The translations under genes and the position numbers were made by a program. From Holothuria scabra (taxonomy: Eukaryota; Echinodermata; Holothuroidea; Aspidochirotida; Holothuriidae): a stretch of 64,000 nt of DNA. Where the stretch lies: contig CM074189.1 of assembly GCA_037179385.1 (NCBI GenBank), positions 21,277,020-21,341,019 on the forward strand, read 5' to 3'. The notes beneath the pieces are model-generated. The model worked only from the letters and a program-made list of their open reading frames with translations. It made no database searches and was not told where the DNA came from. This document shows positions 9,196 through 22,900 of the stretch, one piece after another (positions within the stretch are counted from its first letter, which is position 1; each line of letters begins with the position of its first letter).

Positions 9196-9320
9196 ACTTA
9201 GCATTGCGCCCTCTATTATGCTTACCTTTTGATCAATCTGGTTCGGAGTGTTCAAAAGACAAGCATAACGTAGGGCGCAATGCTAAGTGGGTTTCCAGAG
9301 CCACGGCTCTGTGGGTTTCA
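9196..9320. repeat. Inverted repeat next to the DIRS right end
   Basis: CTTAGCATTGCGCCCT (about 9199-9214) pairs with AGGGCGCAATGCTAAG (about 9272-9288). Outer pieces GGAGCCGT and ACGGCTCT extend the pairing. The stem interior also pairs (ATTATGCTT/AAGCATAAC). Possibly another miniature element. Confidence 0.55.
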
Positions 9321-9960
9321 AAGCCGATGTGTCATGGACGCAAGCTAACCAGACAGTCTTAAAACAAGACTATGGAGGTGCAAAAACGACAACACAGTTG
9401 TCTGGAGGCCAGCTTTTTTCTGGAGAGATTGTTGGACTGAAACCATGAGGAATAAATGTATATTTTGTTGGCTGGTCTCGAGACGCGACGTCGCAAGTAA
9501 CTGTGATTAACAACTGCCAAGTTCACGGGGACGGGGGAATGGAGAGTTGTGCGCGGTGCCAAGTGCAAATGTGTTCAAAGAAAAAACGCAGTCACCTCAA
9601 CTTAAATTAGTACCGTATGGTATGGTAAACAGTTTTGCTTCACGAACGTCTCTTGACAGTGATGTTACAATATATGGAATTACTGCTTGGTTTACCTTCA
9701 ATATGCAATATTGGAGTCCAGAAAAATTATGAAAGATAATTTGAAGAGAAATGGTTCCCTGTCCCAACCCTTCCTCGGATCGTTTCCCATGGTTAGCAAT
9801 TAGGTAAGAGATTAATACATGCACATGCGGTAAGCCAGTGTGAGAATTTTATCTTATTACAATGAGCATGTGTCAAAACCCGACTGTTAATACAGTTCCA
9901 TAATTACCCGAAAAGTTTCGATTGTGAATATTCAATTCGGGCTTGATGAAGGTAAACCTA

Positions 9961-10191
9961 CACTCTAAAAACACCGTGGTCAAATTTGATCAGGATGCGG
10001 TCGTTGGTTATCCAACCCGGATTCCTGTTTAAGCAGTGACATATTCTGTTGAAATTGACCAGGAATATGTCAAATTTTGACTAACGTTGGGTCAAATTTT
10101 AACCAGGAATATTTCACTGCTAACCAGGAATCCGGGTTGAATAACCCGTGACCGCATCCTGGTCAATTTTGACCAGGGTGTTTTTGGAGTG
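9961..10191. mobile_element. Tc1/mariner-like foldback MITE (231 bp)
   Basis: It begins CACTCTAAAAACACC and ends GGTGTTTTTGGAGTG, with TA directly outside both ends. The arms stay complementary inward for roughly 80-100 bp (GATCAGGATGCGGTC against GACCGCATCCTGGTC). TA duplication plus long inverted arms fits a Tc1/mariner-type miniature element. It has no coding capacity. Confidence 0.75.
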
Positions 10192-10199
10192 TATTGTTT

Positions 10200-11385
10200 T
10201 GTTGTTTTGTTAGACCAAAGGACTTACTTTGCCAGTTATCTGAATTTCGAACAAGAGTGGAAAACAGCAGTATACTCCTACTAGCGAAAACGAGATATGC
10301 GCATCGCTAAGTTTTACTTACTTAGGTTCAGTCAATTGGTCAGGAGTTGGGCCGTAAAACTGCATCTAACTTACTAACTAGATACTTAGGTTTTCACACC
10401 ACGTAGGCTATACAATTATTTGCTTGTTATCAAATCGAGATCGAGTGCCTCCCTTTTTCGAGAGAGTTTAACCTATTAGCCTACAAACCACTGGATTCTT
10501 AATTATTTGGATTCTATTTAATACTTTTTATAGTAGTTCAATTAAAAGTATATGGTATGCCGTTACGAGGAGACAACTTTTCTTTGTATTTATCGTAGAA
10601 ATGTCAGTGCGGCGGCAGAACGCTGACACACGCTGTCTTATGGCGATGTGACTAGCTATTAGAGGTACGAACTTTTCAGAGCTCGCTTCAGTTGTACTTC
10701 GAATAGATGGTTTGTGTGACACCATGCAAACATCCAAATATTCCCAAAGCTTTATGTTCAGACGCGATGGATGGACGCAGAAAAAAAAAGGTAAGGGAAA
10801 GAACTATTGGTCTATCGAATTACGGAAATTCTTAACTTTAAGAAAAGAGTTTGATAGTGTTGAGCGCCATTGAGTGGCGTAACCAGGGTTGTTTTGAGGG
10901 AGAGGGACCGAGGGAGGGCTCCGTATTTTTGTGTGTATGTGTGGGGAGGGGGTGGGGTGGGGGTGGGGGAAGATATGTGACGCAAATTGCCCAATAGATT
11001 AACGGAGAGCCACCACTAGTTGAGGCGGAGCTCTCAAAAATCTGGGAAAATCGCCACTTCTGAGAAAGTCGGAAGTAGCATTTCCCAGGTCTGTGAGTAG
11101 AATCTAAGCAGACGTTATTTTGCCCTTTTGATTGCATTTAAGGTCAATTCTCATAAAAATTTCATTGAGCAAATTGCAAAATGATTACGGAAATTACCAG
11201 ATTAATGAACCACATATATTTGCCGGCAATTTTTGGGCGTTTCATTTTCCCGTGTACTATGGCAATTAAAAACATCCCAAAACTTTTTGTCCGAAATGGA
11301 TATTTTACGCATTTCGGGCAAAATGTTGCGGAAGACCATCAACTGATCAAGAGAAGCTAAAGAAAATTGTTTCGTATAGACGAAC
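10200..11385. other. Intergenic, no gene seen
   Basis: Contains a SINE end fragment (about 10325-10380, TTGGGCCGTAAAACTGCATC followed by TAAC repeats), a G-rich simple stretch at 10940-10970, and a fragment near 10871 of the GTGGCGTAACCAGG repeat type also seen at 2488. Short open frames here have no recognisable domain. Confidence 0.4.
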
Positions 11386-11387
11386 CC

Positions 11388-11605
11388 GGACAGCAAATGA
11401 TGGTCTGATTTTAGTCGGCCGTAAGTGGAGTCAGCTGCTAATCTTTCAATTTCCTTGCTTGCCTGTATCATGAATGGTTGTACACTGATATGTCTCTTGT
11501 TTTCCCAATTTCACTGTATATGAGGGTTTGAAATTACTTTACAATAAATGAAGACGATTTAAGGCTACTCGACCCAACTAATTGCTGACGACAGTCACTA
11601 TTCAC
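11388..11605 (+). repeat. Dispersed repeat R1, copy 1
   Basis: About 218 bp starting ACAGCAAATGATGGTCTGAT and ending ACAGTCACTA. Two diverged copies lie in introns of the KCP-like gene: inverted at 49573-49795 and direct at 59303-59521. The shared core is CCTTGCTTxCCTGTATCATG. Confidence 0.7.
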
Positions 11606-11634
11606 TAGTGTTATGTAGTATGATGCACTCTCCA

Positions 11635-11960
11635 TGACCTTTAGCAGACGCCATCTTGTTGTTTACGAGCAACGCTCCCTTCCTTTTGTTCTAGATTCCC
11701 AGGGCCCTTCCTGTTTCCCGTCACGTGTTACCGGTGGACGTGACATATTTCATCGCTGTAGTTCCACGTGCACACTGTAACCCATATTTTCAAGGTGTGG
11801 CCAATTTCCCCCTTTGCAGCCTCCTCATTGGTCATTTAAATCATAATAGTTATTTACATGGGTGCGTCATAACTTTTGACCAATCAGGGGACTGCAGGTC
11901 TTCGGAGCTCGCACGAGGTTTCCAAGACCGAGCTCGCAAGCATGACACTCGTGCATCAGA
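11635..11960. promoter_or_regulatory. Promoter-like GC-richer island (tentative)
   Basis: Richer in G+C than its surroundings. It has ETS-type sites (CTTCCTGTTTCCCG), an E-box TCACGTG, inverted and direct CCAAT boxes (CTCATTGGTC, GACCAATCAG), and on the minus strand a good start context, ACAAGATGGCGTCTGC, followed by a possible splice donor. No downstream coding exon was found, so this may be a dead or transposed promoter. Confidence 0.3.
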
Positions 11961-12139
11961 CTTCAGACGAGGAGCACTTGAGTAACCTAGCTGTAGATAA
12001 GTAATCCTTTTTTTGCCGGCAGAATGATTTAAACTTGATCATCTTTTTTGCAAATTAATCAACGAATAAATCATCATTAAATCGATTGGAACTCTCCATG
12101 TTTTTTTTTTTTTTTCTGGATACTACCGTACGCAGGATC

Positions 12140-12300
12140 CCCGTACTACATCACTTTACTCGACATGGCGGAGTCGCGGGGCTTCATCACATTATCCAAC
12201 ATGGTGGAGGAGCGGGCTCGGCATCGACTCGCCGACAGCACATTATCCAACATGGTGGAGGAGCGGACTCGCCGACAACTTTACTCAACACTAGCGCTGC
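12140..12300. repeat. Short tandem repeat, about three copies
   Basis: Units of the type CATTATCCAACATGGTGGAG + GAGCGG repeat imperfectly, with spacers rich in CTCGCCGAC. The first copy reads CGACATGGCGGAGTCGCGGG. Unit length varies (about 45 to 60 bp). Confidence 0.55.
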
Positions 12301-12879
12301 TCGTATTCGTCTATGAGCTGCCTGACTATATAGCTATTTAGTTTTGTAGCTTTTTGTTTCTTCGTGATATCTTTACCAGTCTGAGATTCGCGGATCTTAA
12401 AGGGATATTCCGGTGACAATTTTCATGAGTTTCAAAAAATCAAGGCACTTTGATTCTCTTTATTAGTGAAATTTTGTCTCAATAGCATGTTGCATTCAGA
12501 CGTTACGACTTTTTAAAGAATCCATTCAAACCACAGTAACACATTGTATTATGGAAAATCTGTGATGTCATACCGGCAGATTACTTGAACATCTTTTGTA
12601 TTTTGATGTAATATTCACATGTAAATGAAACATGCAGACACTTTTAAAGCTGCAACCTTGATGCTAGCAAAATTTTCAGGTCAACCTGAAACAAATATTA
12701 TTCAATGTTTCTCTGATGTAAAGTTTAGAGGTCAACTTAATTATCCGAATTTTAATGAACAACAAAAGATTTTGGAAGCAAGCTGCCGGTATAACATAAC
12801 ATTTTGTGACCTTGAAGCAACTAGGAGTCTGTTTTTGACAAAAGTAACCTATCTTTACATGGTCCGCTGAACTTGAAAG

Positions 12880-13510
12880 CAACCATTTAAGTTGGAATTT
12901 AATTTATAAGTTACCCTTAAGTTTACATTTAAAGAGTAAATTTTCTTGGTTTCAGTACAGAATTAATACTAGAATTCTGTCAACAAATACTTACTTGAAA
13001 AAAATTAATATTTTAGGTCATGATTTTTGTACTTTCTGTTCAAAAGAAAGAGAAACAATTAGCCATATTATAGCCCAATTAGCCATATTATGTTTAACTT
13101 TGAAAACGTACAACCTTTGTGGGGATCATTTCAGAATTTTGTTAATGCTTATACTAATGATACTGTATACCTTAGCCACCAGAATATGATATTTGGCATC
13201 CTGAATGATCAACCAGAAAACAAAGCTGTTCATGTACTGATAATATGGTTCAAATTTTATATTATTGCAATCACTGCATTACAATGCGTGTACTTCTTCT
13301 GATATAAATGCGTTCATGAGACAATGGCAGCCATGGTTTATTAGCCTTCATCTTGATTTTAATATTACGTAACCCATTCATTTTACCCTGCATTTCGTTT
13401 TATGTTCAATATTGTTTATAACTGTAATATTTACACAGGAATATCTTGAGTTATGGACAAGCTATTTGTGCGGGGTTTGAAGTGCGATAAAAATTATTTT
13501 ACTTTATTTG
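12880..13510 (+). pseudogene. Non-LTR retrotransposon (LINE) 3' remnant
   Basis: Translation around 12945-13110 gives a block like WFQYRINTRILSTNTYLKK followed by a CxxC...H motif (FCTFCSKERETISHII), then WGSFQNFVNA and HVLIIWFKFYI in a shifted frame. This is the conserved C-terminal tail of LINE reverse transcriptases. A duplicated short segment (TTAGCCATATTA, about 13060-13091) and frame changes show decay. No RT catalytic core remains. Confidence 0.6.
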
Positions 13511-13519
13511 AGACCCTGT

Positions 13520-15690
13520 GAAATTGACACCAGAATATTGCTTTGAAAGCTGCATTTATACGGTCTTGATATTGGAAATAATTTGTTTTTGAAAGCCCCC
13601 TTTTCAAAAGAAAAATATTCTGAGAACCATGGCAAAACCTCCCTCCACTAAACTGCTGAAGAAGCATATCATCTTGCTCGTCTTGGTGTCAAAGTCATTA
13701 TCGACCCAATTTCTAATTTTATTTGAAGTGTGAACATTACCGAATCGCGGGAGCAATCTGCTGCGCGCAAAGCGCGCCGACATCTTTGCCTTTCTAAAAT
13801 AAGTATTTAAAACAATCGTACTTGTATTGCACAAAATTTTGGACTCTGGATTTCCTGTAAGAAAATTTGAAAATTTTGGAAATTACTGAGAATCTGTAAT
13901 TCCTATTAACAAATTCGAGATCGCAACTCAATTGAACATCATTTTTGTTTCAAAATGTTATCTTAAACATGTGCATTTAAGCTTTTTTCGACATTTTCAG
14001 AGTTTCCGAAATTTTGCTGCTTTTTTTTTTAGACAAAGCAAAAACATAATTTTCATATGTGAAAGAGAAACCAAATCTACACAGTATGGTAAACTTTCAT
14101 TCAAATCAGACATGTATTTCTCGACTCGGAGATATCAGCAAATGAGGTCACTAGATTTGCGCCAGTTCCAAAGTGAGTTTGAGGGCAGGAAAGGTTATAT
14201 CACTTCCTAATATTAACAAGGAATGATTTGTTTCTCTTTATTTTATTTCAGACTGCTGTTTTGATCTTGAAGTTTATGAGGAAGGAACCTCTCTACAGTG
14301 AATTCAAAGTTTTTAAAATTCTCATGCCATTTATACGTCATTCTGACAGTAGGCCTATGGGATTTTAGAGGAGAAAATTGGCTGTGAAGTTTAAAAAAAA
14401 ATGAAAAACTACAAGATCACTTCACTTCTTGTTCAAAATGTGACAAATTTACCTGTTCATATCTTGAAAACCACACATCGAATTTTAATGCATTTTTCAC
14501 AGAAGTGCTTAAAATAAATACCCCCTTACATATTAAAACATGATGTGACCTTATAAACCCTTCTTTTAAAAATAAAGAGCTTATATTTGAGGAAATGTGG
14601 GATTTTATGAATGAAAATTTTGGAAATCAGCACTGTAGTTGGCAAGTGTCACTTGATGATCTAGTTTCACAAAGGAGAAATATCCTATTTTGGTAATTTC
14701 CAGAGCCAGGGAAAGTTTTGAAAACATTTTTTTTAGTGTGATCATTCGTGCATTTGGTAAAGGAAGTTTGCTAAATTGCTTCCATTTTGCCCTTTGACAC
14801 GCAACCAAAGTCTAGGTTGAAGTACCGACAGAATGCAAAATCACATGAAGACCCCAGTATCATCTTTCATTTCCACGTTTTTTACGACCCAAATTCACTT
14901 GCTCTGGAACTCTGTGACTCACAGATGAGCTTGGGTCCATCAGATTCGTTCTGGCGAGATAATTTTGCATCGTAACTTACCACTGAGGACCTAATAACTT
15001 ACATCAGAACACTATCCGCGCCTGTTGTGTAAAATGAACCATTTTTTTGATTTGTTTGATGTCAATTAAACAGAATGTTATGAAAAATAATGCCACCATT
15101 GGGCGTTTATAATTGGTATGCCTATTCCACCGTACTGTAGACCAAGGGTATTCAAAATGTTTCTTAAAGCAATCCCATTTCATGAACCAGCACTAGTTTG
15201 CAACTGCAATTAAAGTACCCCAAAAGAACCACCAATTCATTTTCTCACTCACCATTTCGAGTGCAGTGGTGATTGCACTTGAATTCATGTAAGAGATTGT
15301 TTTTCCATGTTTGGTTAAGTAAGTCTTTTATCTCAAACCAGAAATGCTGGAAAAGTGGTTTTATGTGTTATAATTACAGAGTGACACACATTTTTAAAAT
15401 GCTTTTGAACTAGTTTGTGACTCCAAGATTAGCGCTTCACGATCCCAAATGATGTTGTAAGCCCAAGAATGAGAAACTATGCTGCAGATTGAACCTGTCA
15501 CCAATCCAACACACTATTGCTAAAATCATGAGATCAAGCAGAAACATCAATAAGCACATCGAGATAAATAAACCTCCATTTAATATGGGTGCCTACCGTA
15601 CCAATTCAAGAAAATTGGTTTGTGATGAGTTTAACTGGTGAAAGACAGTGAACAACACAAATGAAGACCTTAAACTGCTTTATACTGAAA
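13520..15690. other. Intergenic, nothing recognised
   Basis: AT-rich sequence without a convincing exon, known domain or clear repeat on either strand. It lies past the likely 3' end of the KCP-like gene. Confidence 0.4.
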
Positions 15691-15694
15691 ATAT

Positions 15695-16733
15695 TTTATT
15701 ACTTCCATACAAAAGGCTTGCTGCCTTCACAATGCATTCCTGGAATGTGACATAAAAGATTAAAAAAAAAACTCTTACTGACACCAAAACAGTTTTATCC
15801 AAGACATATCAAGATGCCTTCACCCTGATTTACTCTCCGTCATATTACTATTTGAAATGTCTGTAGTTTATAAGGCACAGTTTCAAAACTAATAAATTAT
15901 GTAGAAATATTTTGAATATAGTTCTGTAATGATTTCATGTAAATGATAAAACACCTTCCTTTGTAAGGGAACATCAAATGCTTTCAGACAACAATCATGA
16001 GGACAACAGATCCTTTGAGACGAAGTTAAATGCATACCAGCCAAATAACGAATTTTTCATGGGAAAGGATTGCTACCAAGGGCAGTTAGAAATCATCCAC
16101 ATATAAAACAAAGGCACTGAAATAATTGCTGTGCTAGCTACTAAAGCATATAATTTATTTTACGAGCTCACTGATAAAAGAAAGTAGGAAATTTTAGAGG
16201 ACTATTGTTTGTATTGTGCCTTTGGGCTAAATATATGGTTCAAACTTGTTTCAAAGGACCTGTCCGCCTCTGTTTCATTTGCAAAATCCTGCTAGCATTT
16301 ATAGGTGAGTTACACTAGGTTATCATCACAGTGAAACAATATATTAAAAAGAGCAGTCCCCTAAAATTTTAATCCCAAAACAATTCAACAACCATTATAT
16401 ATGGTAGAGTTAAATTTAATGTAATACAAATTTAATAATTTCTGTCCATACTTTAATTTAACTTACAAAAGGACCTTACCACAGACACAGACATCAAGGC
16501 ACTTAGATTAAAAATATTATCCTGTCAACTATAAAACCAGTCCAAAGAACCATCCCTCTATTACACTGAAGTTTGATGTTAAATATAAAACAATTGAACA
16601 ACCCTCAAAATATTTCTACATTGCCAAAGTTTTCCTAATCATCTGTTTGTGTCAACAAGGGGAAACAAACTTGAACAGTTGACTGATTGACTGACTGACT
16701 GTCTAACTTTTTGGCAACTTTTTTGTTGGTTTC
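15695..16733 (-). other. Probable 3' UTR of the KCP-like gene
   Basis: Minus-strand sequence after the TGA at 16736-16734 has no further coding blocks. AATAAA on the minus strand occurs near 16160-16155 and at 15700-15695, either of which could be a polyadenylation signal. The true end cannot be set from sequence alone. Confidence 0.4.
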
Positions 16734-16927
16734 TCAGGTGGTTGAACTTGGACATTCATCTGGGGATATACATTTAAACTCATGAAGAACCATCCCAGCA
16801 GGGCACTGACAGGATGGGACACATTCAGTCTCCTCACATATTTCAGATACAGAATTAATGGTATCACAGGTTGGTATACATGGTGGAGCACATTCCTGGT
16901 ATACGGCACCATCTGGACATGAAAGGG
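16734..16927 (-). CDS. KCP-like gene, exon 35: TIL domain and stop
   Basis: 194 nt, phase 1 to stop, acceptor AACAG|. Ten cysteines in trypsin-inhibitor-like spacing: [29 protein letters not shown] and CISPDEC. Ends PSSTT-stop (TGA 16736-16734). The TIL is the last domain, as in BMPER and KCP. Confidence 0.93.
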
Positions 16928-19900
16928 CTGTTAAGGGAACATAAAAGAAAACAGATTTGGGGAAAAGTCATATCAATTCATTTGCTGGGAAATACTTACA
17001 AGATACTGAAAATGAAGTTCATTTTGGTGGCTACGAAGAACAGACCTTAAATTCTGAGGTGTGGCATACTCACTTAAAATCACTTTGAGAAGTGCAAGTT
17101 TTTGCACACCTAATGAAGACAGTGAGCTAGTTGTCCCACACCTAAAACACACTGTAATTTCCTGAGGAGTGTGATTTGTAACAAACATGGAAAATTGAAC
17201 ACTCAAGGCCTAATAGAGAATCAAACTTAAATCTACACATAATATTCATGTATAAATGTTCCATGACTCTCTGTTTGGTCTAACGGTAAGAGCATCTGCC
17301 TCTCAGGCAGAATGCTCAGGTTTGATTCCCAAGTCCAGTCACACCAAGACTCTAAAAAAGGAACCTACTGCCATTGCGCGTGATGCTCTGCATAAGCAAT
17401 GGAGTAGGGAAAACAAGCAAGTGAGCCACAACTGGAAAAAAGCCATGTCTGGCTCAACTTGAACCAAAAGGTTGGAAACTGGGCCGTAAAACTATATCTA
17501 ACTAACTCCATTAGTCTCAATTAATACAATAATTCAAGCAGTTTTAATTTCTACAAAATGTTCTTTTCATTTTAAACCACATCCAAGTTTGGAAATGCAT
17601 ACAACATCCTAAAGTGGAAATGTTGTCATCCCAACTTGAATTAATTTAAGCAGACTGTTTTGTTACATGATTGGCTCTTGAGAGTCATGTGACAATATTG
17701 TTTCTATTCAACTGTGAAATTTACTCTACAGTAGCAAACACTTGGGTCATCTTGTACATGAAAAATCGTCCTAAAGGGCCTAAAAAGTCCTGAAATATTA
17801 TGGAAGATACATTGAAGGGAAATAAGAAGAACACTGTGAATTGAGCTGTTGCTTTACAAAATGTTTGAATGATTGCCCTTGCCCTTTAACAACACAAACA
17901 TTTATTTAAGTAGCCCAATTTCCTGTCTAGCAATTGGTTTTTGAAGCCAATGAAATTACTTCACCAAGCGTTTGGCAGATATTCGAAGATTTTGAAAGTA
18001 GAGAAAAAAAGCTAATATTCTCCAAATTAGGGTAGGAATTAAGTGAGGACTCAAGAGGACCATCCCTGAAAACATGTAAAAATAGCAACAGAATGGAGTC
18101 ACAAAGGCAAAATAGCTCATATATTTAGTGTAGCTCTGGGAAATTTGAAAGCAAACATTATCTTTCCAGTCAAAAAAAAAAAAAGATCTTGAGCTGAAAA
18201 CCTTATTCCCTACCATGTCCAAACATATACCTTTCCAATTTTGTGAGTATCTGCTACACATATATATATGATCCCCTGATACATGAATAAACAAGAGTGG
18301 ATAGGATAGCTTCCCAGGAGAATATTCCTGTAAAAACCTGTTGAAATTACAACAGGTTGGAACAAGGTATTGGCAGGTATTGGCAATGTTCAAATTACCC
18401 TTTGGGGACAGGAAAGTCAACAGATATCAACAGGCATTACAATGAAGTAGTTCACAGGTTCCTGTTGGTACCTGTTGAAATTACAACAGGTTGGAACAAG
18501 GTATTGGCAATGTTCAAATTACCCTTTGGGGCCAGGAAAGTCAAGAGATGTCAACAGGCATTACAATGAAGTAGTTCACAGGTTCCTGTTGGTACCTGTT
18601 GAAATCCTGTAAAACCCTGTTGAAATTACAACAGGTTGGAACAAGGTATTGGCAATGTTCAAATTACCCTTTGGGGTCAGGAAAGTCAACAGATATCAAC
18701 AGGCATTACAATGAAGTAGTTCACAGGTTCCTGTTGAAATCCTGTAAAAACCTTTTGATTTTGTTTCCAAATACCTGTTGTACTTGTTCAAACCATTAAA
18801 CCCTGTTCAACAGGTTTTAACTGGTATTTCATCCAGGGTTGCATGGCAACTATTTTTAACTCACCACAATAATTAGTTCTCTGCCATTCAATGTTAACAC
18901 CTCTTTTCCTTGCTTCATGTGTATAGGCTAATAGTATATCACATAAACATCTAAGATGAGCTGGACAAACACACAGATCATAAAGACAGGCCTCGTAAAA
19001 TCCTCTTGGATCCACCACACTATGGGCTGGTTCAAACAGCTCAGACTTCAAAGATAAGTGATACAGAACACACTTTTAGAATAATAAAAATTTTAACTTA
19101 ATATGGATTGGACAAGAGTCATAGATGTCATATCATATTGTTTTTTCCTAATTTTAAGAGCCCCCTCCCCTGAGAGCTGGAGGTTGGACAATATGCCCAC
19201 AGCATTCAGTGCATGTAAGAGTTGACTAAAGGAAAGGACTTACACTGTATAATGAACAGAACTTGACCTTGAACAATATTTCAAACCATATTTTAACTTT
19301 ACATCATTATCTACTTGACACTATGTAATATATTTGTGTTGGTGTCATTAAATCTCACCTGAGCAATCGACTTTTGACTTTTAAGAAAAAAAAAATTCAC
19401 ACATTCCTATCAATTAAGGGAAGGCCATCAGTAAAAGTCTTGGTTCCAGAACATGCATTCAGAGTTCAAAGCTAGCATTCACACGGTCACCATTTGCGAC
19501 TGAAAACAGCCTCGGTCAAGTGAAGATGCCTTCCTCTGTAGCTCGATGAGCGACAAAAGAAATATCACCAATTACCACAGGTGTAGGACCTTTACCCAAA
19601 ATACTATCAGACTTTTAACTAAAAGTTTCTACACCGAGTCTGTCGGACCTAGACTCCAACAGCGTGAATGAAATTGAATATCATTTTTCTTATCAAGAAA
19701 ATTTATTTATACACTTGACCATTACAGAAGCGCCCGCAAGCTGTCACCGGCTGTTCAAATTACTCAGTCTCTGATACACAATAAAAGTTCAGGCACTGCA
19801 GTGCAGGAATACATTTAGTCAGCCTACTTCAAGGTCTCTACATTTTGTAATTGATTTTAAGTGTAATTTTGCTGTTGATTCAAAATTCTACCCTGTATGC

Positions 19901-22900
19901 AAGAAAAAATCTGTGCGCCATTTCCAAAATTCTCAGGAAAGTGGAAGCTCTAAAGTTTGCGATTTAGCCAAACAGCCAGCGCAACATGGTCTATGGGAAT
20001 TCAGTGTATCAATACCAGGGACTTATATACATGGACAGAGCATGTAACATGTACGTCATATCCATAGATTGTCTCCACCAACTGGGCCCAAAAAAGCACA
20101 CTACAATGGCTGCCGTGATGCTACAAAGCATTTGATTTGACGAGGACTCTGTTATATTTTAAACAAGAGTTGAACTTGAATGGGAAAGAATATCATATTC
20201 CTGAAATACTTGAAGTGATTTTGACCTTACCTTGCCATGTTTAAAAAAATTTTTCAACTTTCTTGCAAAATCTGGCAATTGATTTGAGCAAGTCCAAACT
20301 TTTACACAAAAACCATAGCAGACAGCCATCTTGGTGGGCTTTTTCTCACACTTACAGTGGCGACAATCTACCTTACAGTATACTCTGTCCATGTATGGGA
20401 AGTCTGTGAGTGAGTTCAACTTTGTGTGCTGGAGTCTGTTTTGAAATCTCTCCGATCGAGCAATCAGAAGAATTCATGAAACTGTGTCACGGCGAAAATG
20501 TGTCATTCCGGGGTCGCAATGTATTGATAAATCCTACGAGGGTTGAGTCATTGTCGATTCTTCATACAATAATTGTCAAAACAATTAAGATCTGGGTACT
20601 GGCCCGTGGTTTCATTTCCTCATTGAGTTTATGGTAAAACAGCTCTGCACTGCACTGGGGAACAGTTCTGTGTACCCCGTAAGGCATTGAATACGGGTAT
20701 GCCCTGTGTTTGTGTGTGTAAGGGGGTGAGGGTGGCCAAATACAGGCTGCACGTACTTTCCTGGAGAGGGCTGAAGTAGCTGATTGAGAAATTTATGGCA
20801 GCCATGGCCATAAAAAGTTATTTGGTCCACCAACTGGATACGGGCCACTTTGTCCTCTCTTGAAGTCTACATCTTACAAGGTAGAATCGACAAGGTAGAA
20901 TCGACAAGGTAGAATTTCAAAATTTCTCAATTTACTTACATATAAGACCTGACACTCTTGTACAGCATTTCTATGTGAAGCTCTATTATCTGCACATGGT
21001 GTCAACTCTCTGCCTTCCCTACACGCACATTCTGGATACTCTCCATAAAGGAATGTATTTCCAAATTCTGAGGCTGTACTTTGTATTTCTCCATTTGCAT
21101 CCCTGAATTGGAAAAAAAAGGATAATATAAAAACTCAGATTTTAAACAAAAACTGTATAATTCTCACAAATTTGAACATGTTGAATTTGAAATCATTTTG
21201 ATCTAGTATCATTTGCCCATTAAGTATGGTACTATACAAAAAGAAATCATTTATAACTAACTTGTGCATAGGCCATTTTCCAAACAGTTATTACAAAGGA
21301 TTGTGGGATAACGTGATGGTGTGTGCGTGTGGTTTTTTTTTTTTCTATAGTAAAATATCATTGACAATAACAATGTTTATCAAAATTCCAAAATCCTCTG
21401 TAAATTTCAAAAAGGGTTTATTGCTTGATTGCAGAAGCAACATGATGGGAAATGTTTTCAATAATAATCTGATACTGGTCATTTCAAGTGGACTGTGTAA
21501 CACAAACTATCAAGCATTTGAAAAATTATCCCTTGTGCTGGCTTTGCAGTTGACACAGGTGCACAAGCAGAATAACTCTTAATTGCTAATTGAACCAAAG
21601 GATGATAGAATGACCTTTGCCAAACAAGTGTGGGCAAGACTGAAATTTAGCACTTGTCCCATCTTCAGTCTGTAACAGGTTAGAACTGCATTGGACAACC
21701 ACTTTTTCTTTGAGGTTTTCCAAGGGACAAGTGGATTTAACTACAAAATGACTTGTTCCCTACATCAGCAGCAAGAAAACATTGTTATAAAATGCTCTTT
21801 AGATCTTGAAGCAGTCTTGATACAATGGTACTGACTACCAATCATCATTGAAACATACACAGAAATTCAAAAACATAGCATAAAGAAATAGATGTATGTT
21901 TTTTGTGGCACAATCATCAAAGACAGCTGTTCATCTATCATTTTTCATTTTCATTTAGTAGACAACTCAAAACATTTTTTAGACAGCCTCAGTTGGATCC
22001 ATCTTGTCCAAGAGAAAAACTGAATATTTGCTTAACCAGAATGCAAAAATGCATTGAGGTTTCGATGATACATAAATGTACTGTTTCAAATTTGCCATCA
22101 TGCACCATTATCTTCTCATTCAAATGTTATACTAGCATGTTCAAAAAATTAATTTTGTTATTCCAGATGCCCTTCTGACCTCCACAAAAGCCATAGATAT
22201 ATAGACATCTTGAGATATCGCTTTAACAAGATTTTCAGACTTTGACCCCTGTGACCTCAAATGACCTTTGACCTCCGCCAAAAAAAAATAGGGACCATCT
22301 CCTGTGTATAACGCATCTACATACCACATATGAAATCTATCCCAGTTTCCTTTTTACAAGATTTTCAGAATTTGACAACTGGGGACCCCAGATGACTTTT
22401 GACCTCGGCCAAAGACTACAGAGGCCATCTCCTGACCATAAGCCATCCACATACCAAATATGAAATCTATCCCAGTTTCCTATCTTGAGATATCATGTTT
22501 ATGAGATTTTCAGTCTTTGACCGCTAGTGGCCCCAGATGACCTTTGACCTCTGCCAAAGACTACACGGACCATCTCCTATTAAACCATAAGCCATCCACG
22601 ACACCACATATGAAATATATCCAAGTTTCCAATCTTGAGATACTGTGTTAACAATATTTTAATACTTTCACCCCATTGACCCCAGATGACCTTTGACCTC
22701 TGCCAAAACAATAGAGACCATCTCCCCACTATATATAATGCATCAACATACCAAGTATGAAATCTATCCAAGTTTCCTATCTTGAAATATTGTGTTAACA
22801 GGATTTTCAGACTTTGACCCCTGGTGACCCTAGATGACCTTTGACCTCCACCAAAAACAATAGGGACCATCTTCTGACCATAACGCATCCACATACTTCA

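Noticed and set aside
17262..17340. Functional tRNA gene
   Set aside because: A and B boxes are present, but the sequence continues as SINE body with dispersed copies, and no complete acceptor-stem pairing was found.
17956..18420. 154-residue minus-strand frame
   Set aside because: Runs into the 124-bp tandem repeat, contains a poly-Phe stretch from a poly-A run, and has no recognisable domain.
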